NCBI RefSeq assembly: GCF_900103165.1
Contig: NZ_FNKY01000001.1
Location: 3,100,001-3,164,000 of the forward strand
Direction: 5' to 3'
Source: Nitrosospira multiformis
GTDB lineage: Bacteria > Pseudomonadota > Gammaproteobacteria > Burkholderiales > Nitrosomonadaceae
Length of the DNA: 64,000 nt
The position numbers and the translations under genes are program-made. The notes under the pieces were generated by a model that saw only the letters and a program-made list of their open reading frames with translations, did not search any database and was not told where the DNA came from. Below are positions 1 through 14,544 of this stretch, one piece after another (the stretch's first letter is position 1; each line of letters begins with the position of its first letter).

Positions 1-812
1 CCCTGGTCCAGCAGCTTCCGAAACATTTCCACGCCGGTACAGACCGTCTTCACGGTAGGCTTCAAGCCTACGATCTCGATTTCTTCGCCCACTTTGACTA
101 TGCCGCGTTCAACCCGGCCCGTCACCACGGTACCCCGTCCGGAAATGGAAAAAACGTCTTCCACCGGCATCAGAAAGGGGCCGTCTATCGCCCGCACCGG
201 TTCCGGAATGTAGCTGTCCAATGCATCCGCCAGCTTGAATATGGAGGGCTCGCCTATGTCGCTCTGATCACCTTCCAGCGCTTTCAGCGCAGAACCTATG
301 ATGATCGGTGTGTCGTCGCCAGGAAAATTGTATTTGGAGAGCAGTTCGCGTACTTCCATTTCCACCAGTTCCAATAACTCGGCGTCGTCCACCATGTCGG
401 CTTTGTTCATGTAGACGATGATGTACGGTACGCCTACCTGGCGTGCCAGCAGGATGTGTTCGCGCGTTTGCGGCATCGGCCCATCGGCAGCCGATACCAC
501 CAGTATGGCGCCGTCCATCTGCGCCGCGCCCGTTATCATGTTCTTGACGTAGTCAGCATGGCCAGGACAGTCAACATGGGCGTAATGGCGAGCGCTGGTC
601 TCGTATTCAACATGGGAGGTGTTGATGGTAATGCCCCGTGCTTTCTCTTCCGGCGCCGAGTCAATCTGTGCGTAACTCTTCGCTTCACCACCAAATTTCT
701 TCGCCAGCACCATCGTCACCGCCGCCGTCAGCGTGGTCTTGCCATGATCCACGTGCCCAATCGTCCCTACATTTACGTGCGGTTTCGTCCGCTCAAATTT
801 GCTCTTTGCCAT
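1..812 (-). CDS. tuf: Elongation factor Tu, second copy, 3' end beyond window
   Basis: Delivers aminoacyl-tRNA to the ribosomal A site as a GTP complex. Only the first 270 residues are visible; the gene continues past the left edge. GTPase motifs are intact: P-loop G-H-V-D-H-G-K-T at 19-26, D-C-P-G-H at 81-85 and N-K-A-D at 136-139. The ATG at 812 matches the start of the full copy at 18369-19559. I see no base difference from that copy over 1-817, and the match stops just upstream of the start codon. It is the last gene of the str operon (rpsL, rpsG, fusA, tuf), 24 bp after fusA. Identity is very secure. Confidence 0.98.
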   Translation of the reverse strand, partial: MAKSKFERTKPHVNVGTIGHVDHGKTTLTAAVTMVLAKKFGGEAKSYAQIDSAPEEKARGITINTSHVEYETSARHYAHVDCPGHADYVKNMITGAAQMDGAILVVSAADGPMPQTREHILLARQVGVPYIIVYMNKADMVDDAELLELVEMEVRELLSKYNFPGDDTPIIIGSALKALEGDQSDIGEPSIFKLADALDSYIPEPVRAIDGPFLMPVEDVFSISGRGTVVTGRVERGIVKVGEEIEIVGLKPTVKTVCTGVEMFRKLLDQ

Positions 813-836
813 GTTGTACCCTTTACTTAATGACGG

Positions 837-2927
<2,091 letters not shown>

Positions 2928-3075
2928 AGTATATAAACCTTAATATTTTTGAACACCAGGACGCCAGAAAGCGCCGTTGAATAACGGAAATCAGCCCCTT
3001 AAACCGGGAGCGATGACCTCAAGAATTCTGAGTCGAACTGTACCCGCCTATGGCCGGCACTGATCAGACCATTCC

Positions 3076-3546
3076 TTAGAATCGGTAATGTGCAAATGCC
3101 TTGTTGGCTTCTGCCATGCGATGAATTTCCTCACGTTTCTTGACCGCACCACCGCGGCCCTCAGCTGCCTCCGCCAATTCACCAGCAAGACGGGCACCCA
3201 TGGATTTCTCAGCTCGCTTACGAGCGGCATCACGCAACCAGCGCATTGCCAAGGCATTACGCCGAACCGAGCGAACCTCTACCGGAACCTGGTAGTTCGC
3301 GCCGCCGACCCGGCGGCTTTTTACTTCCACCATCGGGCGGACGTTAGATAGCGCCTGCGTAAATACTTCTACCGGATCCTTCCCGGTTTTTTTCTGAATT
3401 TGATCCATAGCGCCGTAAATGATTCTCTCCGCCACGGACTTTTTACCACGCGTCATAAGCACATTGACGAATTTCGCCACTTCCGTATTGTGATACTTGG
3501 GATCAGGCAAAATCTCGCGTTTGGGTACTTCTCTGCGTCTTGGCAT
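3076..3546 (-). CDS. rpsG: 30S ribosomal protein S7
   Basis: Primary 16S rRNA-binding protein that nucleates the 30S head. It has 156 residues and starts [10 protein letters not shown], as in other betaproteobacteria. The conserved [15 protein letters not shown] segment and the C-terminal [13 protein letters not shown] motif are present. The ATG at 3546 follows rpsL by 61 bp. In enterobacteria S7 represses its own operon through the rpsL-rpsG spacer. The short spacer here does not obviously hold a comparable structure, so I make no claim on autoregulation. Confidence 0.98.
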   Translation of the reverse strand: MPRRREVPKREILPDPKYHNTEVAKFVNVLMTRGKKSVAERIIYGAMDQIQKKTGKDPVEVFTQALSNVRPMVEVKSRRVGGANYQVPVEVRSVRRNALAMRWLRDAARKRAEKSMGARLAGELAEAAEGRGGAVKKREEIHRMAEANKAFAHYRF

Positions 3547-3607
3547 TTTTCTACCTCGGTGTCTAATTGATTAGCTTAAGTGGCTTAAATTTCAAGCCGC
3601 TTTACTC

Positions 3608-3985
3608 TTAAGCTGCTTTTGGCTTTTTGGCACCGTATTTGGAGCGGGCCTGTTTGCGATCTTTTACGCCAGCCGTATCCAGGCTACCGCGTACTGTGTG
3701 GTAGCGAACGCCCGGTAAATCTTTGACACGACCACCGCGAATCAGTACCACCGAGTGTTCCTGCAGATTATGCCCTTCTCCACCAATATAACTGGAGACC
3801 TCAAAACCATTAGTCAGGCGAACCCGTGCCACTTTTCGCAAAGCCGAGTTCGGTTTCTTTGGCGTAGTGGTATAAACCCGGGTACAAACTCCCCTCTTCT
3901 GAGGACTATTTCCCAGCGCTGGAACTTTACTTTTTACGCGTCTCGCCGCTCGGGGCTTACGTACTAACTGACTGATTGTCGGCAT
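3608..3985 (-). CDS. rpsL: 30S ribosomal protein S12
   Basis: Decoding-centre protein of the 30S subunit, 125 residues. Lys43 (in T-T-P-K-K-P-N-S) and Lys88 (in G-G-R-V-K-D-L-P-G) carry the sensitive-type residues, so no streptomycin-resistance substitution is seen at these positions. Asp89, the residue beta-methylthiolated by RimO in many bacteria, is also present. The ATG at 3985 is preceded by A-G-G-G-A at a normal Shine-Dalgarno distance. That site directly follows the U-run of a strong hairpin at 3996-4025. First gene of the str operon, with its own promoter at 4099-4127. Confidence 0.98.
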   Translation of the reverse strand: MPTISQLVRKPRAARRVKSKVPALGNSPQKRGVCTRVYTTTPKKPNSALRKVARVRLTNGFEVSSYIGGEGHNLQEHSVVLIRGGRVKDLPGVRYHTVRGSLDTAGVKDRKQARSKYGAKKPKAA

Positions 3986-3995
3986 TTTATTCCCT

Positions 3996-4025
3996 AAAAA
4001 ACCGGGCCGGTAATATAACCGGCCC
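3996..4025 (-). terminator. Terminator-like hairpin with U-run in the rpsL leader
   Basis: On the minus strand a perfect 8-bp stem, GGGCCGGT pairing with ACCGGCCC around a 6-nt loop, is followed by GG and six T residues. It ends only a few bases before the rpsL ribosome-binding site. It lies downstream of the candidate str promoter, so it may attenuate str transcription as well as stop read-through from the aminotransferase gene. The structure is seen directly; the regulatory role is inferred. Confidence 0.7.
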
Positions 4026-4098
4026 CGCTGCCCGTATGAATCGTGGTTTTCTGCCGTTCCAGGTATTTTTGTCCGGGGGGCGGCTAAAAAGACTGCGA

Positions 4099-4127
4099 AT
4101 TCTATGGGGTTTATGCTGCTATGTCAA
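4099..4127 (-). promoter_or_regulatory. Sigma70-type promoter of the str operon
   Basis: On the minus strand, TTGACA (4127-4122) and TAGAAT (4104-4099) are separated by exactly 17 bp, a near-consensus sigma70 promoter. It would give a leader of roughly 105 nt before rpsL, containing the hairpin at 3996-4025. The remaining sequence between 4130 and 4307 holds no gene; it contains only an imperfect inverted repeat near 4139-4170. Confidence 0.8.
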
Positions 4128-4307
4128 GCCGCTATCTTTGCCGAGGAGGATAAAAGAAATCCCTTCGGCTCGGAATGATCTTTTCCGCCTTGTGGGTCCT
4201 GCGAGGAAGCAAGCCAGGACACCACAACCGCTCCGTACGCACTGGCAGTGCTTGGGGTTTCCAGGGAGCGGTCCCTTAACCCGTTCACAAAGAAAACCGA
4301 TCGAACT

Positions 4308-5720
4308 TCAGGTGGTGGCCGCGCGACCCTCGCGCCGCTTCGCGGTAAGCGCGTGGCTGCCCAGCTTCTTCAACACTTCCCATGCAGGCCCTGGAAATTT
4401 GTGTAGCTTAACCAGCACGTCCTCAAGCGCTTCCAGAAACCAATCCACATCAGCATCACTGATATTCAAGGGCGGCAGTATTTTGATGATGGGCATGGCG
4501 TGACCCGCTACCTGGGTAAGAATGTGATGATCATCCAGAAGCGGGAGAACAATCGCTTGAGCAAAAAGATTTTCGTCCATCTTGTTGACCATGGACCAGG
4601 CTGCCTTTAGCGACATCGATTCCGGCGGACCAAACTCGATAGCGATCATCAGGCCACGCTGGCGCACCCCCTTCAGGAACTCGAAGCGTGGCACCATTGC
4701 CTCAATACCGCTGCGAAAACGGTCACCCAGTATATTAGCGCGCTCGACAAGGTTCTCGTCATCCAGGACGGCCAGCGATGCCAGGCCCGCCGCCATTGCC
4801 ATGTTACCCATACCGAAAGTGGAAGCATGAACAATAGCGCGATGCATGGTATCGTAGACACTATCGTATACCGCGCGGCGAGTGATCGTCGCTCCTACCG
4901 GGATATAACCCCCTGAAAGTGCCTTCGAAAGGCAGACGATATCGGGTCGCAGACCTTCGACCCACTGGCTGGCCAGAAAACGTCCGCTACGGCCCATGCC
5001 TGATTGAATCTCGTCGTAGATCATCAGCGTGCCGTATTTACGGCATAATTCCTGCGCGCCAAGAAGATATTCGCTACTGGCAATATTGACACCCTTGCCC
5101 TGGATCGGCTCAAGTACGAGAGCAGCGACATCACCCAGAGCAAGACGCGTCTCAAGCCCGGCGAGGTCACCCAGCTTCACTTCCGAACTGCTTGGGAGCA
5201 TCGGTTCGAAACCCCTGCGAAAACTTGGCTCCCCGTTCAGCGATAAGGCTCCCATGGTGAGGCCGTGGAATGCCTTCGCAAGATGAACTGTGCTGGGCCT
5301 TCCCGTGTATCCACGCGCAAACTTGATCGCCGCTTCGATAGCTTCGGTACCCGAGTTACTGAAATAAACAGTATCCAGTCCAGGCGGCATGCGCTTTACG
5401 AGCTCGCGAGCCAATGCGGCGGCGAGCGGAGGAGCGTCGAAGCCGACCCATCCGGGAAAATCGGAGTCCAGCACTTGCTGCAATGCGCCACGAATGGCCG
5501 GATGACGGCGGCCAAAATTGAAGACACCCCAATTGGTAAGGAAATCCAGGTAGCGTGTACCCGCCTCATCCCAGAGGTAAGCACCTTCACCGCGTACCCA
5601 AGAGCGATTGAATCCGAGTGTACGCAACACCTTGACGAATACCGGATTCACATGCTCTTCGTAAAGTTCGAAGTTCTTGCCTCGTGTTTCGTTAAGTATC
5701 GCGTTGATATCAATTGGCAT
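4308..5720 (-). CDS. Class III PLP-dependent aminotransferase between rpoC and rpsL
   Basis: Fold-type I, class III (acetylornithine/GABA type) aminotransferase of 470 residues. Phosphate-site S-N-S-G-T-E-A is at 121-127, F-H-G at 151-153, E-P-I-Q-G-K-G at 204-210, the cofactor Asp in Y-D-E-I-Q-S-G at 235-241, and the Schiff-base Lys266 in L-S-K-A-L-S-G-G. It transfers an amino group between an amine or omega-amino acid and a keto acid or aldehyde; the substrate cannot be read from sequence. The HpnO type that makes aminobacteriohopanetriol is one possibility. It interrupts the usual rpoC-rpsL junction on the same strand, 271 bp after rpoC and 322 bp before rpsL, so it probably has its own promoter. 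Confidence 0.9.
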   Translation of the reverse strand: MPIDINAILNETRGKNFELYEEHVNPVFVKVLRTLGFNRSWVRGEGAYLWDEAGTRYLDFLTNWGVFNFGRRHPAIRGALQQVLDSDFPGWVGFDAPPLAAALARELVKRMPPGLDTVYFSNSGTEAIEAAIKFARGYTGRPSTVHLAKAFHGLTMGALSLNGEPSFRRGFEPMLPSSSEVKLGDLAGLETRLALGDVAALVLEPIQGKGVNIASSEYLLGAQELCRKYGTLMIYDEIQSGMGRSGRFLASQWVEGLRPDIVCLSKALSGGYIPVGATITRRAVYDSVYDTMHRAIVHASTFGMGNMAMAAGLASLAVLDDENLVERANILGDRFRSGIEAMVPRFEFLKGVRQRGLMIAIEFGPPESMSLKAAWSMVNKMDENLFAQAIVLPLLDDHHILTQVAGHAMPIIKILPPLNISDADVDWFLEALEDVLVKLHKFPGPAWEVLKKLGSHALTAKRREGRAATT

Positions 5721-5991
5721 GGCTCAGCCCTTCGATGTCTGTTCCGACAGCGCAAAGGTCTGTGATACCGGTCCGGATTGACTCCGAGCTGTGGAGATTC
5801 GTTTCATGGATTGTGAATTATCTTTTAACCGCCGCAACATTATTACTTATCCTCCAATAAAGCATCGGACTTCCCCATATTCATCCATGCTTGTGAACAA
5901 GATAGCGCAAATATCAAATAATCTGCCAAACACCTCGTTTACATTATAAAAGAACATTCCGCGTTGCAGCGGCTGATTCAATACCCCTATT

Positions 5992-8900
5992 TTAGACGGT
6001 ATATCCGCTGCTTCGCGTTTCCCCCGTGCCTTCTTCACTAAAACCGAGGCTCTCGCCCGCGGTCAGCATCTGTCTTTGCTTCTTCCGGGTATTGTGAAAA
6101 GCCAGACCGGTACCCGCGGGAATGAGCCGTCCGACAATGACGTTTTCCTTGAGACCGCGCAGATCATCCTTCTTGCCCATGATTGCCGCCTCGGTCAGTA
6201 CACGCGTAGTCTCCTGGAAGGAAGCCGCGGAGATAAACGAATCAGTGGAAAGCGATGCTTTGGTAATACCCAACAGCATGAATTCATAGATAGCCGGTTT
6301 CTTGTCTTCGGCTATTACCTGTTCGTTCTCCGCCAACAGATCCGCCCGTTCCACCTGTTCACCCGGAATAAAGCGCGTGTCACCGGAATCAACAATCTGC
6401 ACACGACGCAGCATTTGACGCACAATCACCTCAATGTGCTTATCGTTGATCTTGACACCTTGCAAGCGATATACATCCTGAACTTCGTCGGTGATATAGC
6501 GTGCCAGGGCTTCTACACCCAGGAGGCGCAGAATATCATGTGGATCGGCGGGCCCGTCAACAATACTCTCCCCCTTATTCACCACCTGACCGTCATGGGC
6601 TGTAACGTGCTTGTCCTTGGGGATCAGATACTCATGAGAAACTCCATCCAGATCGGTAATGACAAGACGTTGCTTGCCTTTGGTATCCTTGCCAAACGAC
6701 ACGATACCGGTCACCTCCGCAAGCACGCCGGCATCCTTGGGCGAGCGGGCTTCAAACAATTCCGCCACACGAGGCAAACCTCCCGTAATGTCACGGGTCT
6801 TGGAACTTTCCTGCGGAATACGGGCCAGCACTTCGCCTACGCTAACCTGCTGCCCATCCCGTACCGTAATAATTGAACCCACCTGAAAGGTAATGTTGAC
6901 AGATAAATTACCGCCGGCAAGCCTCACTTCCTTGTCATCCTCGTCGAGGAGTTTCACCAATGGACGCAAACCCTTGGTTTGCGCCACCCCGCGCCGTTTC
7001 GGATCGATCACCACCAATGTGGACAAGCCGGTTACTTCGTCTATCTGCTTAGCCACAGTTACGCCTTCTTCGACGTTCTCGAAGCGAACCCTGCCGGCGT
7101 ATTCCGTGATGATGGGGCGAGTATGCGGGTCCCATGCTGCCAACACCTGCCCCGCCTTTACGACTTCTCCGTCGCGGATGAGCAGCGTCGCGCCATAAGG
7201 CGCTTTGTGGCGTTCACGTTCGCGGCCGTTATCATCATATATCACCACTTCGCCGCTACGGGAAATCGCGATCAGCTCATTGCGAGAGTTGGTAACGTAA
7301 CGCATGGTGGGTGAATAACGCACAATGCCGTTGGACTTGCTCTCCACCTGGCTTGCCACCGCGGTTCTGGAAGCGGCGCCACCGATGTGGAACGTACGCA
7401 TGGTCAGCTGGGTGCCCGGTTCGCCGATTGACTGGGCCGCAATGACCCCTACCGCTTCGCCTACGTTGACCGGCGTGCCACGCCCCAAATCACGCCCGTA
7501 GCATTTGGCACACAAACCATAACGGGTTTCACAGGTAAGCGGTGTACGTACCTTCACTTCATCTATACCCAGAGACTCTATGGTATCGACCGCGTTCTCG
7601 TCCAGCAGCACACCAGCCGGATAAATCACCGCCTGATGCTCCGGATTGACGACATCGTTGGCCACAACTCGTCCCAGGATACGCTCCCGCAACGCTTCGA
7701 TGACTTCACCACCTTCCACCAACGCCTTCATCACAACGCCGTTATTCGTGTTGCAATCATCCTGGGTTACCACAAGATCCTGAGTCACGTCCACCAAACG
7801 GCGGGTCAAATACCCGGAGTTGGCGGTTTTCAGCGCTGTATCGGCCAGGCCTTTGCGTGCACCATGCGTGGAGATAAAGTACTGCAGCACATTTAACCCC
7901 TCGCGGAAGTTTGCTGTAATGGGCGTCTCGATAATTGAACCATCGGGTTTTGCCATCAAGCCGCGCATACCCGCCAGCTGACGAATCTGGGCTGCTGAAC
8001 CACGCGCTCCCGAATCGGCCATCATGTAAATCGAATTGAAAGATTCCTGTGTCAGCGGTTTGCCTTTTTTGTCTTTCTTGACCTCACCGGTGAGCGAATC
8101 ATGCACCGGCTCAACACCGAGCTGATCCATCATCGCTTTGGCCACCTGGTCGCCAGCACGGCCCCATATATCCACAACCTTGTTGTAGCGCTCGCCCTGC
8201 GTCACCAAACCGGAAGTATATTGAATCTCGATCTCCTGCACCTCCTTCTCGGATGCGCTGATGATGTCGTTCTTTTGTACCGGTGTCAGCATATCGTCCA
8301 GGCAGATTGAGATACCGGCACGAGTCGCATAAGTAAAGCCGGAATACATCAATTTGTCAGCAAATATCACCGTCTCACGGAGTCCGCAGCGACGGAAACT
8401 CGCATTGATGAGTTTGGAAATCTCTTTTTTCTTGAGCGCTTTGTTGATAAGGGGAAAAGGCAGGCCAGCGGGAAGAATTTCAGACAGCAGCGCGCGCCCC
8501 ACGGTGGTTTCATAACGTGTGGTTTTTTCACGGCGCTCACCGTCGGCGTCCACCTCATATTCCTTGATCCGTACCATTATCCTGGCATTCAGTTCAATGA
8601 CACGACTCTCGTAAGCACGAGATACTTCACTGATGTTGGCAAACGACATGCCCTCGCCGCGAGCATTAATTTTCTCCCGGGTCGTGTAGTACAGTCCCAA
8701 TACGATATCCTGTGACGGCACGATAATGGGTTCTCCATTTGCCGGCGACAAGATATTATTGGTGGACATCATGAGAGTGCGGCATTCCATCTGCGCCTCC
8801 AGCGACAGCGGCACGTGAACCGCCATCTGGTCACCGTCGAAGTCGGCGTTGAACGCTGCGCAGACCAATGGATGCAATTGGATCGCCTTGCCTTCTATCA

Positions 8901-10221
8901 GCACTGGCTCGAAGGCCTGAATCCCCAGCCGATGCAGTGTCGGAGCGCGATTTAGCATCACCGGATGCTCGCGAATGACATCCTCCAGGATGTCCCATAC
9001 TACAGGGCTTTCATTCTCCACCTCGCGCTTGGCCGCCTTGATGGTGCTGGCGATGCCCATTATTTCGAGTTTGTTAAAGATGAAAGGCTTGAACAATTCC
9101 AGCGCCATTTTCTTTGGCAAGCCGCACTGATGCAGTTTGAGCTGCGGACCTACCACGATCACCGACCGGCCGGAATAATCCACCCGCTTGCCAAGCAGAT
9201 TCTGGCGAAAACGTCCGCCTTTTCCCTTGATCATATCGGCAAGCGATTTTAACGGCCGCTTGTTGGCTCCCGTCATGGCTTTGCCACGACGGCCGTTATC
9301 CAGCAATGAGTCCACCGCTTCCTGCAACATGCGCTTTTCATTACGTACAATGATTTCCGGCGCCTTTAACTCAAGCAGACGCTTTAGCCGATTGTTACGG
9401 TTGATGACTCGGCGATATAAATCATTCAGATCAGAGGTAGCGAAACGCCCGCCATCCAGCGGCACCAATGGACGTAACTCCGGCGGCAGGACAGGCAGTA
9501 CAGCCAGAACCATCCACTCCGGCTTGATACCGGATTTATTGAACGCCTCCAGCACCTTTAGACGCTTGGAGATTTTTTTCATTTTGGTTTCGGAACCGGT
9601 TTCCCCCATCTCGCGCCGAAGATTATCGATTTCAACACGGATGTTGAGGTTGGCCAGTAAGTCGCGGATACCTTCCGCACCCATGCTGGCGCGAAAATCG
9701 TCTCCGTACTCTTCCGTCTTGGCACGATAGTCATCATCCGTCAGCAACTGGCATCGCGCCAGAGGCGTCATGCCGGGATCAGTCACCACGTACGCTTCAA
9801 AATAAAGTACTCGCTCGATATCACGCAAGGTCATATCCAGCACCATACCGAGCCGCGATGGCAGCGATTTCAGAAACCAGATATGCGCCACCGGGGAGGC
9901 TAGTTCGATATGCCCCATACGCTCTCGCCGCACCTTCGAGAGCGTAACCTCGACGCCACATTTCTCGCAGATCACGCCACGGTGTTTCAGGCGTTTATAT
10001 TTCCCGCACAGACATTCGTAATCCTTTACCGGGCCAAAAATTTTGGCACAGAACAGTCCGTCCCGTTCCGGTTTGAATGTGCGGTAATTGATGGTTTCAG
10101 GTTTCTTCACCTCACCATAGGACCAGGAACGTATTTTCTCTGGGGAAGCCAAGCCGATTTTGATCGAATCGAACTCTTCTTTCTGAGTAACTTGTTTGAA
10201 TAAATCGAGCAGTGCTTTCAT
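5992..10221 (-). CDS. rpoC: RNA polymerase subunit beta'
   Basis: Largest RNA polymerase subunit, 1409 residues, the usual proteobacterial length. The N-terminal zinc site (C-L-C-G-K-Y-K through I-C-E-K-C-G) is near 70-88. The Mg-binding catalytic loop N-A-D-F-D-G-D-Q-M is near 460 and the second zinc cluster ([13 protein letters not shown]) lies around residues 890-905. The ATG at 10221 gives the standard start M-K-A-L-L-D-L. It follows rpoB by 112 bp on the same strand and is expected to be co-transcribed with it. Nothing unusual is visible in the reading frame. Confidence 0.99.
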   Translation of the reverse strand: MKALLDLFKQVTQKEEFDSIKIGLASPEKIRSWSYGEVKKPETINYRTFKPERDGLFCAKIFGPVKDYECLCGKYKRLKHRGVICEKCGVEVTLSKVRRERMGHIELASPVAHIWFLKSLPSRLGMVLDMTLRDIERVLYFEAYVVTDPGMTPLARCQLLTDDDYRAKTEEYGDDFRASMGAEGIRDLLANLNIRVEIDNLRREMGETGSETKMKKISKRLKVLEAFNKSGIKPEWMVLAVLPVLPPELRPLVPLDGGRFATSDLNDLYRRVINRNNRLKRLLELKAPEIIVRNEKRMLQEAVDSLLDNGRRGKAMTGANKRPLKSLADMIKGKGGRFRQNLLGKRVDYSGRSVIVVGPQLKLHQCGLPKKMALELFKPFIFNKLEIMGIASTIKAAKREVENESPVVWDILEDVIREHPVMLNRAPTLHRLGIQAFEPVLIEGKAIQLHPLVCAAFNADFDGDQMAVHVPLSLEAQMECRTLMMSTNNILSPANGEPIIVPSQDIVLGLYYTTREKINARGEGMSFANISEVSRAYESRVIELNARIMVRIKEYEVDADGERREKTTRYETTVGRALLSEILPAGLPFPLINKALKKKEISKLINASFRRCGLRETVIFADKLMYSGFTYATRAGISICLDDMLTPVQKNDIISASEKEVQEIEIQYTSGLVTQGERYNKVVDIWGRAGDQVAKAMMDQLGVEPVHDSLTGEVKKDKKGKPLTQESFNSIYMMADSGARGSAAQIRQLAGMRGLMAKPDGSIIETPITANFREGLNVLQYFISTHGARKGLADTALKTANSGYLTRRLVDVTQDLVVTQDDCNTNNGVVMKALVEGGEVIEALRERILGRVVANDVVNPEHQAVIYPAGVLLDENAVDTIESLGIDEVKVRTPLTCETRYGLCAKCYGRDLGRGTPVNVGEAVGVIAAQSIGEPGTQLTMRTFHIGGAASRTAVASQVESKSNGIVRYSPTMRYVTNSRNELIAISRSGEVVIYDDNGRERERHKAPYGATLLIRDGEVVKAGQVLAAWDPHTRPIITEYAGRVRFENVEEGVTVAKQIDEVTGLSTLVVIDPKRRGVAQTKGLRPLVKLLDEDDKEVRLAGGNLSVNITFQVGSIITVRDGQQVSVGEVLARIPQESSKTRDITGGLPRVAELFEARSPKDAGVLAEVTGIVSFGKDTKGKQRLVITDLDGVSHEYLIPKDKHVTAHDGQVVNKGESIVDGPADPHDILRLLGVEALARYITDEVQDVYRLQGVKINDKHIEVIVRQMLRRVQIVDSGDTRFIPGEQVERADLLAENEQVIAEDKKPAIYEFMLLGITKASLSTDSFISAASFQETTRVLTEAAIMGKKDDLRGLKENVIVGRLIPAGTGLAFHNTRKKQRQMLTAGESLGFSEEGTGETRSSGYTV

Positions 10222-10333
10222 TTGTCACTCCTGTTGATCAGGGGCCGATACAAAAATCATCCGGTGATGAGACACGGAAACGAAAGGAATATTAAATATT
10301 TAATTCTCCATTCGTCCCGCTACAATAAAATTG

Positions 10334-13300
10334 CTAATGCCGGTCCAGATCGATATCCATCGCCAGCGACCGGATTTCTTTCACCAGCACATTGAATGAT
10401 TCCGGCATACCGGCATCGATCTTGTGGTCGCCTTTGACAATGCTCTCGTACACCTTGGTACGCCCGTTTACATCGTCCGACTTGACCGTCAGCATCTCTT
10501 GCAAGGTATAGGAGGCACCGTATGCTTCCAATGCCCATACCTCCATTTCACCAAAGCGCTGTCCGCCGAACTGCGCCTTGCCGCCGAGTGGCTGTTGGGT
10601 GACCAGGCTGTAGGGGCCGGTGGAACGCGCATGCATTTTATCGTCCACCAGGTGATGCAGTTTCAGTACATGCATATAGCCCACCGTGACCGGGCGGTCG
10701 AAAGCCTCGCCCGTTCGGCCATCGTACAACGTCACCTGCCCGGATCGCGGAAGACCGGCAAGCTCCAGCATATCCTTGATTTCATGCTCGGTAGCCCCAT
10801 CGAAAACAGGGGTCGCGAAAGGTACTCCGCCCTTGAGATTCTCCGCAAGGTCCAGGATCTCCACATCGGTGAGCGAAGCAATATCCTCTTGTTTACCGCT
10901 GGTGTTGTAAATCTTGTCCAGGAGTTTCCGGAGCTCCGCAATCTTGCTGTCGGCCTGGAGCATATCACCGATTTTCCTGCCAAGTCCTTTTGCGGCCCAC
11001 CCAAGATGGGTTTCCAGAATCTGGCCCACATTCATGCGCGAAGGTACGCCCAAGGGGTTCAACACCACATCGACCGGAGTACCATCGGCCATATAGGGCA
11101 TATCTTCCACCGGCACGATCTTGGAAATCACGCCTTTATTGCCATGGCGTCCCGCCATTTTATCCCCGGGTTGCAGACGCCGCTTCACCGCCACATAAAC
11201 CTTGACCATTTTCTGTACACCAGGGGGCAGTTCATCACCTTGGGTAAGTTTCTTTTTCTTTTCTTCAAAAGCATTGTCAAATGCCTTACGTTTCTGCGCC
11301 AGGCCTTCCTCGATCTGTTCCAGCTGCAGACTTGTTTCTTCGTCGGTAAGGCGGATATCGAACCAGTGGTGCGGATCAATACTATCCAGATATTCCTTGG
11401 TTATCTGCGCACCCTTGGCAAGTTTTTTGGGTCCTCCGGTTGCTGACTTACCCTTGAGCAAACGCTCGATACGCTCGAATGCATCGCCTTCCACGATCCG
11501 CATTTGGTCAGCCAGATCCTTCTTGTAGCGTTTCAGCTCATCGTCGATAATCTGCTGGGCACGCTTATCACGCTCGATTCCTTCTCGAGTGAATACCTGC
11601 ACATCAATTACCGTACCAGAGATACCTGATGGCACACGTAGCGATGTATCCTTTACGTCGGAAGCCTTCTCGCCAAAAATCGCGCGCAATAGCTTTTCTT
11701 CAGGCGTCAACTGCGTTTCGCCCTTGGGGGTGACTTTGCCTACCAGCACATCGCCAGCCTCCACTTCTGCGCCGATGTGAACAATGCCTGAGGCATCCAG
11801 ACGTCCAAGTTGTACCTCCGACAGGTTGGAAATATCCCCGGTGATTTCTTCCGTCCCCAATTTGGTATCCCGGCTCACCACCGAGAGTTCCTCGATATGA
11901 ATAGATGTAAACCGGTCTTCGGCGACGATGTGTTCCGAAATGAGAATCGAATCCTCAAAGTTGTAGCCATTCCAGGGCATGAATGCAACCAGCATGTTTT
12001 GTCCCAGCGCCAACTCACCTTTATCGGTGGAGGCGCCGTCAGCCACCACATCGCCGCGTGCGATTATGTCGCCTACTTTCACCAGCGGACGCTGGTTGAT
12101 GTTGGTGTTCTGATTGGAGCGGGTGTATTTAATCAGGTTATAGATATCCACGCCCACTTCACCGACGCGTGTTTCAGTGTCATGTACTCGCACCACGATA
12201 CGGCTCGCATCGACGTAATCCACCACGCCACCGCGCACTGCTTGCACCGCGGTGCCGGAATCCACTGCCACGACACGTTCGATGCCGGTGCCGACCAGAG
12301 ATTTTTCCGCGCGCAGGCAAGGCACTGCCTGTCGCTGCATGTTGGAGCCCATTAACGCACGATTGGCATCATCATGCTCCAGAAATGGAATCAATGAAGC
12401 GGCTACCGATACGATCTGGGCAGGCGCCACATCCATATATTCGATACGATCCGGTGTCGCCAAGGTAAATTCATTCTTGTGACGGCAGGAAACGATGTCG
12501 TTGGTGAATTTGCCGCGGCGATCCAGCTCCGCATTCGCTTGAGCAATCACATACTGACCTTCCTCGATCGCCGACAGATAGTCAATTTCATCGGTGACGC
12601 TTCCGTTCTTCACCTTGCGGTAGGGTGTTTCCATGAATCCATATTCATTGGTGCGGGCGTAAAGCGCCAGTGAATTAATCAAACCAATATTGGGACCTTC
12701 CGGCGTTTCAATCGGGCACACGCGACCATAATGGGTGGGATGCACATCGCGCACCTCAAATCCCGCGCGCTCGCGCGTCAATCCACCGGGTCCCAGCGCA
12801 GAAACGCGGCGTTTGTGAGTAATCTCGGAAAGAGGATTGGTCTGATCCATAAACTGCGACAACTGACTGGAACCAAAGAACTCGCGCACCGCGGCCGACA
12901 CCGGTTTTGCATTGATCAAATCATGAGGCATTAGATTGTCTGATTCAGCCTGGCTGAGGCGTTCTTTCACCGCTCGTTCGACCCGCACCAACCCCGAACG
13001 GAATTGGTTTTCCGCGAGTTCACCAACAGAGCGGACACGACGATTACCGAGATGATCGATATCGTCAATCTCACCGCGGCCATTGCGCAATTCGACCAGA
13101 ATCTTGATGACCGCGATGATATCGTCATTCGACAATGTGGTGGAACCATCCAATTCAGTCCTGCCCACACGGCGATTGAATTTCATCCGCCCCACTACAG
13201 ATAGATCATAACGTTCCGGTGCATAGAACAATCCGTTGAACAACGCCTTGACTGCTTCCTCGGTAGGGGGTTCGCCCGGGCGCATCATGCGGTAGATAGC

Positions 13301-14407
13301 CACTTGCGCGGCCATCTGATCAACGGTTTCATCTATTCTCATGGTTTGTGAGATGTACGCGCCCTGATCCAGATCGTTGGTATAGATGGTGTGAATCTCT
13401 TCTATATTGGCTTCGCGAAGTTTGGCAAGCACAATCTCCGTAATCTCGTCGTTAGCGAGCGCCACGACTTCACCTGTTTCCTTATCCACAACGTTATGAC
13501 CCAGGATCCGGCCCAGCAGAAAATCTTCCGGCACCGCGAGCCTGTCAATGCCTGCTTGCTGCATTTCCCGAACATGTTTGACGGTTATACGTTTGTCCTT
13601 CTGAACGATAACTTTGCCGCTTTTGGCGGCAATATCAAAGCGCGCAATGTCGCCGCGCAAACGTTCCGGTATCAATTCAAAGAGAATGCCTTTTTTGGAC
13701 AGATGAAAAGCATCAAAGGAGAAAAAGCTCTCAAGAATTTGCTCCGGCGTATAACCTATCGCTTTCAGCAATGCGGTAATCGGCATTTTGCGGCGGCGAT
13801 CAACGCGAAAATACAAATAATCCTTGGGGTCGAACTCGAAATCAAGCCAAGAACCGCGATAGGGAATAATACGCGCGGAAAAAAGCAATTTGCCGGATGA
13901 GTGCGTTTTACCACGATCATGCTCGAAGAATACCCCTGGGGAGCGGTGCAATTGCGACACAATGACCCGCTCGGTGCCATTAATAACAAATGAACCCGTG
14001 CCGGTCATGAGCGGAATCTCGCCCATGTAAACTTCCTGTTCCTTAACTTCTCTTACGGTTGGCTTGGAAGCCTCCTTATCCATAATCGTCAATCGCACTT
14101 TGGCGCGCAACGGGGAAGCGTAAGTCAGACCACGCTGCTGACATTCCTTGACATCGAACGGAGGAATACCCAGCACATAATTAACGAAATCAAGGCGGGC
14201 GTTCCTGGAGTGACTCTCGATCGGGAAAATCGAGATAAACGCCGCCTGCAATCCCTGAGTGGCGCGTTGATCAGGCTCAACCTGGGCTTGCAGGAAAGCC
14301 GCATACGATTCGATCTGAGTAGCGAGAAGAAACGGAATCGGCAAGACGCTGGCGCGCTTGGCGAAACTTTTACGGATACGTTTTTTCTCGGTAAACGAAT
14401 AGCTCAT
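10334..14407 (-). CDS. rpoB: RNA polymerase subunit beta
   Basis: Second large RNA polymerase subunit, 1357 residues. The rifampicin region reads [15 protein letters not shown], with the sensitive-type residues, and [13 protein letters not shown] follows. The C-terminal clamp sequences [12 protein letters not shown] and the [13 protein letters not shown] segment are present. The start [13 protein letters not shown] is the family start, at ATG 14407. It lies 182 bp after rplL; that spacer carries a hairpin at 14545-14571 typical of the L7/L12-beta attenuator region. Confidence 0.99.
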   Translation of the reverse strand: MSYSFTEKKRIRKSFAKRASVLPIPFLLATQIESYAAFLQAQVEPDQRATQGLQAAFISIFPIESHSRNARLDFVNYVLGIPPFDVKECQQRGLTYASPLRAKVRLTIMDKEASKPTVREVKEQEVYMGEIPLMTGTGSFVINGTERVIVSQLHRSPGVFFEHDRGKTHSSGKLLFSARIIPYRGSWLDFEFDPKDYLYFRVDRRRKMPITALLKAIGYTPEQILESFFSFDAFHLSKKGILFELIPERLRGDIARFDIAAKSGKVIVQKDKRITVKHVREMQQAGIDRLAVPEDFLLGRILGHNVVDKETGEVVALANDEITEIVLAKLREANIEEIHTIYTNDLDQGAYISQTMRIDETVDQMAAQVAIYRMMRPGEPPTEEAVKALFNGLFYAPERYDLSVVGRMKFNRRVGRTELDGSTTLSNDDIIAVIKILVELRNGRGEIDDIDHLGNRRVRSVGELAENQFRSGLVRVERAVKERLSQAESDNLMPHDLINAKPVSAAVREFFGSSQLSQFMDQTNPLSEITHKRRVSALGPGGLTRERAGFEVRDVHPTHYGRVCPIETPEGPNIGLINSLALYARTNEYGFMETPYRKVKNGSVTDEIDYLSAIEEGQYVIAQANAELDRRGKFTNDIVSCRHKNEFTLATPDRIEYMDVAPAQIVSVAASLIPFLEHDDANRALMGSNMQRQAVPCLRAEKSLVGTGIERVVAVDSGTAVQAVRGGVVDYVDASRIVVRVHDTETRVGEVGVDIYNLIKYTRSNQNTNINQRPLVKVGDIIARGDVVADGASTDKGELALGQNMLVAFMPWNGYNFEDSILISEHIVAEDRFTSIHIEELSVVSRDTKLGTEEITGDISNLSEVQLGRLDASGIVHIGAEVEAGDVLVGKVTPKGETQLTPEEKLLRAIFGEKASDVKDTSLRVPSGISGTVIDVQVFTREGIERDKRAQQIIDDELKRYKKDLADQMRIVEGDAFERIERLLKGKSATGGPKKLAKGAQITKEYLDSIDPHHWFDIRLTDEETSLQLEQIEEGLAQKRKAFDNAFEEKKKKLTQGDELPPGVQKMVKVYVAVKRRLQPGDKMAGRHGNKGVISKIVPVEDMPYMADGTPVDVVLNPLGVPSRMNVGQILETHLGWAAKGLGRKIGDMLQADSKIAELRKLLDKIYNTSGKQEDIASLTDVEILDLAENLKGGVPFATPVFDGATEHEIKDMLELAGLPRSGQVTLYDGRTGEAFDRPVTVGYMHVLKLHHLVDDKMHARSTGPYSLVTQQPLGGKAQFGGQRFGEMEVWALEAYGASYTLQEMLTVKSDDVNGRTKVYESIVKGDHKIDAGMPESFNVLVKEIRSLAMDIDLDRH

Positions 14408-14544
14408 GGAATCTCCGGGAGGTCAAAAGACGGATGGACAGAAAATGGGAGCAGAGTATCTGTTTTAAGCTACCGTACTAAAGCGTTCTGCGACACAAAA
14501 AACGGACATTCAAACAATTAAATTCAAAAGTAAAAATGCCAGAT

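Noticed and set aside
4139-4170. Terminator for the aminotransferase gene
   Set aside because: The inverted repeat is imperfect and no U-run follows on the minus strand, so I do not list it as a terminator.
10424-11446. 340-codon open frame antisense to rpoB
   Set aside because: Shadow of rpoB; no domain pattern and no ribosome-binding context.
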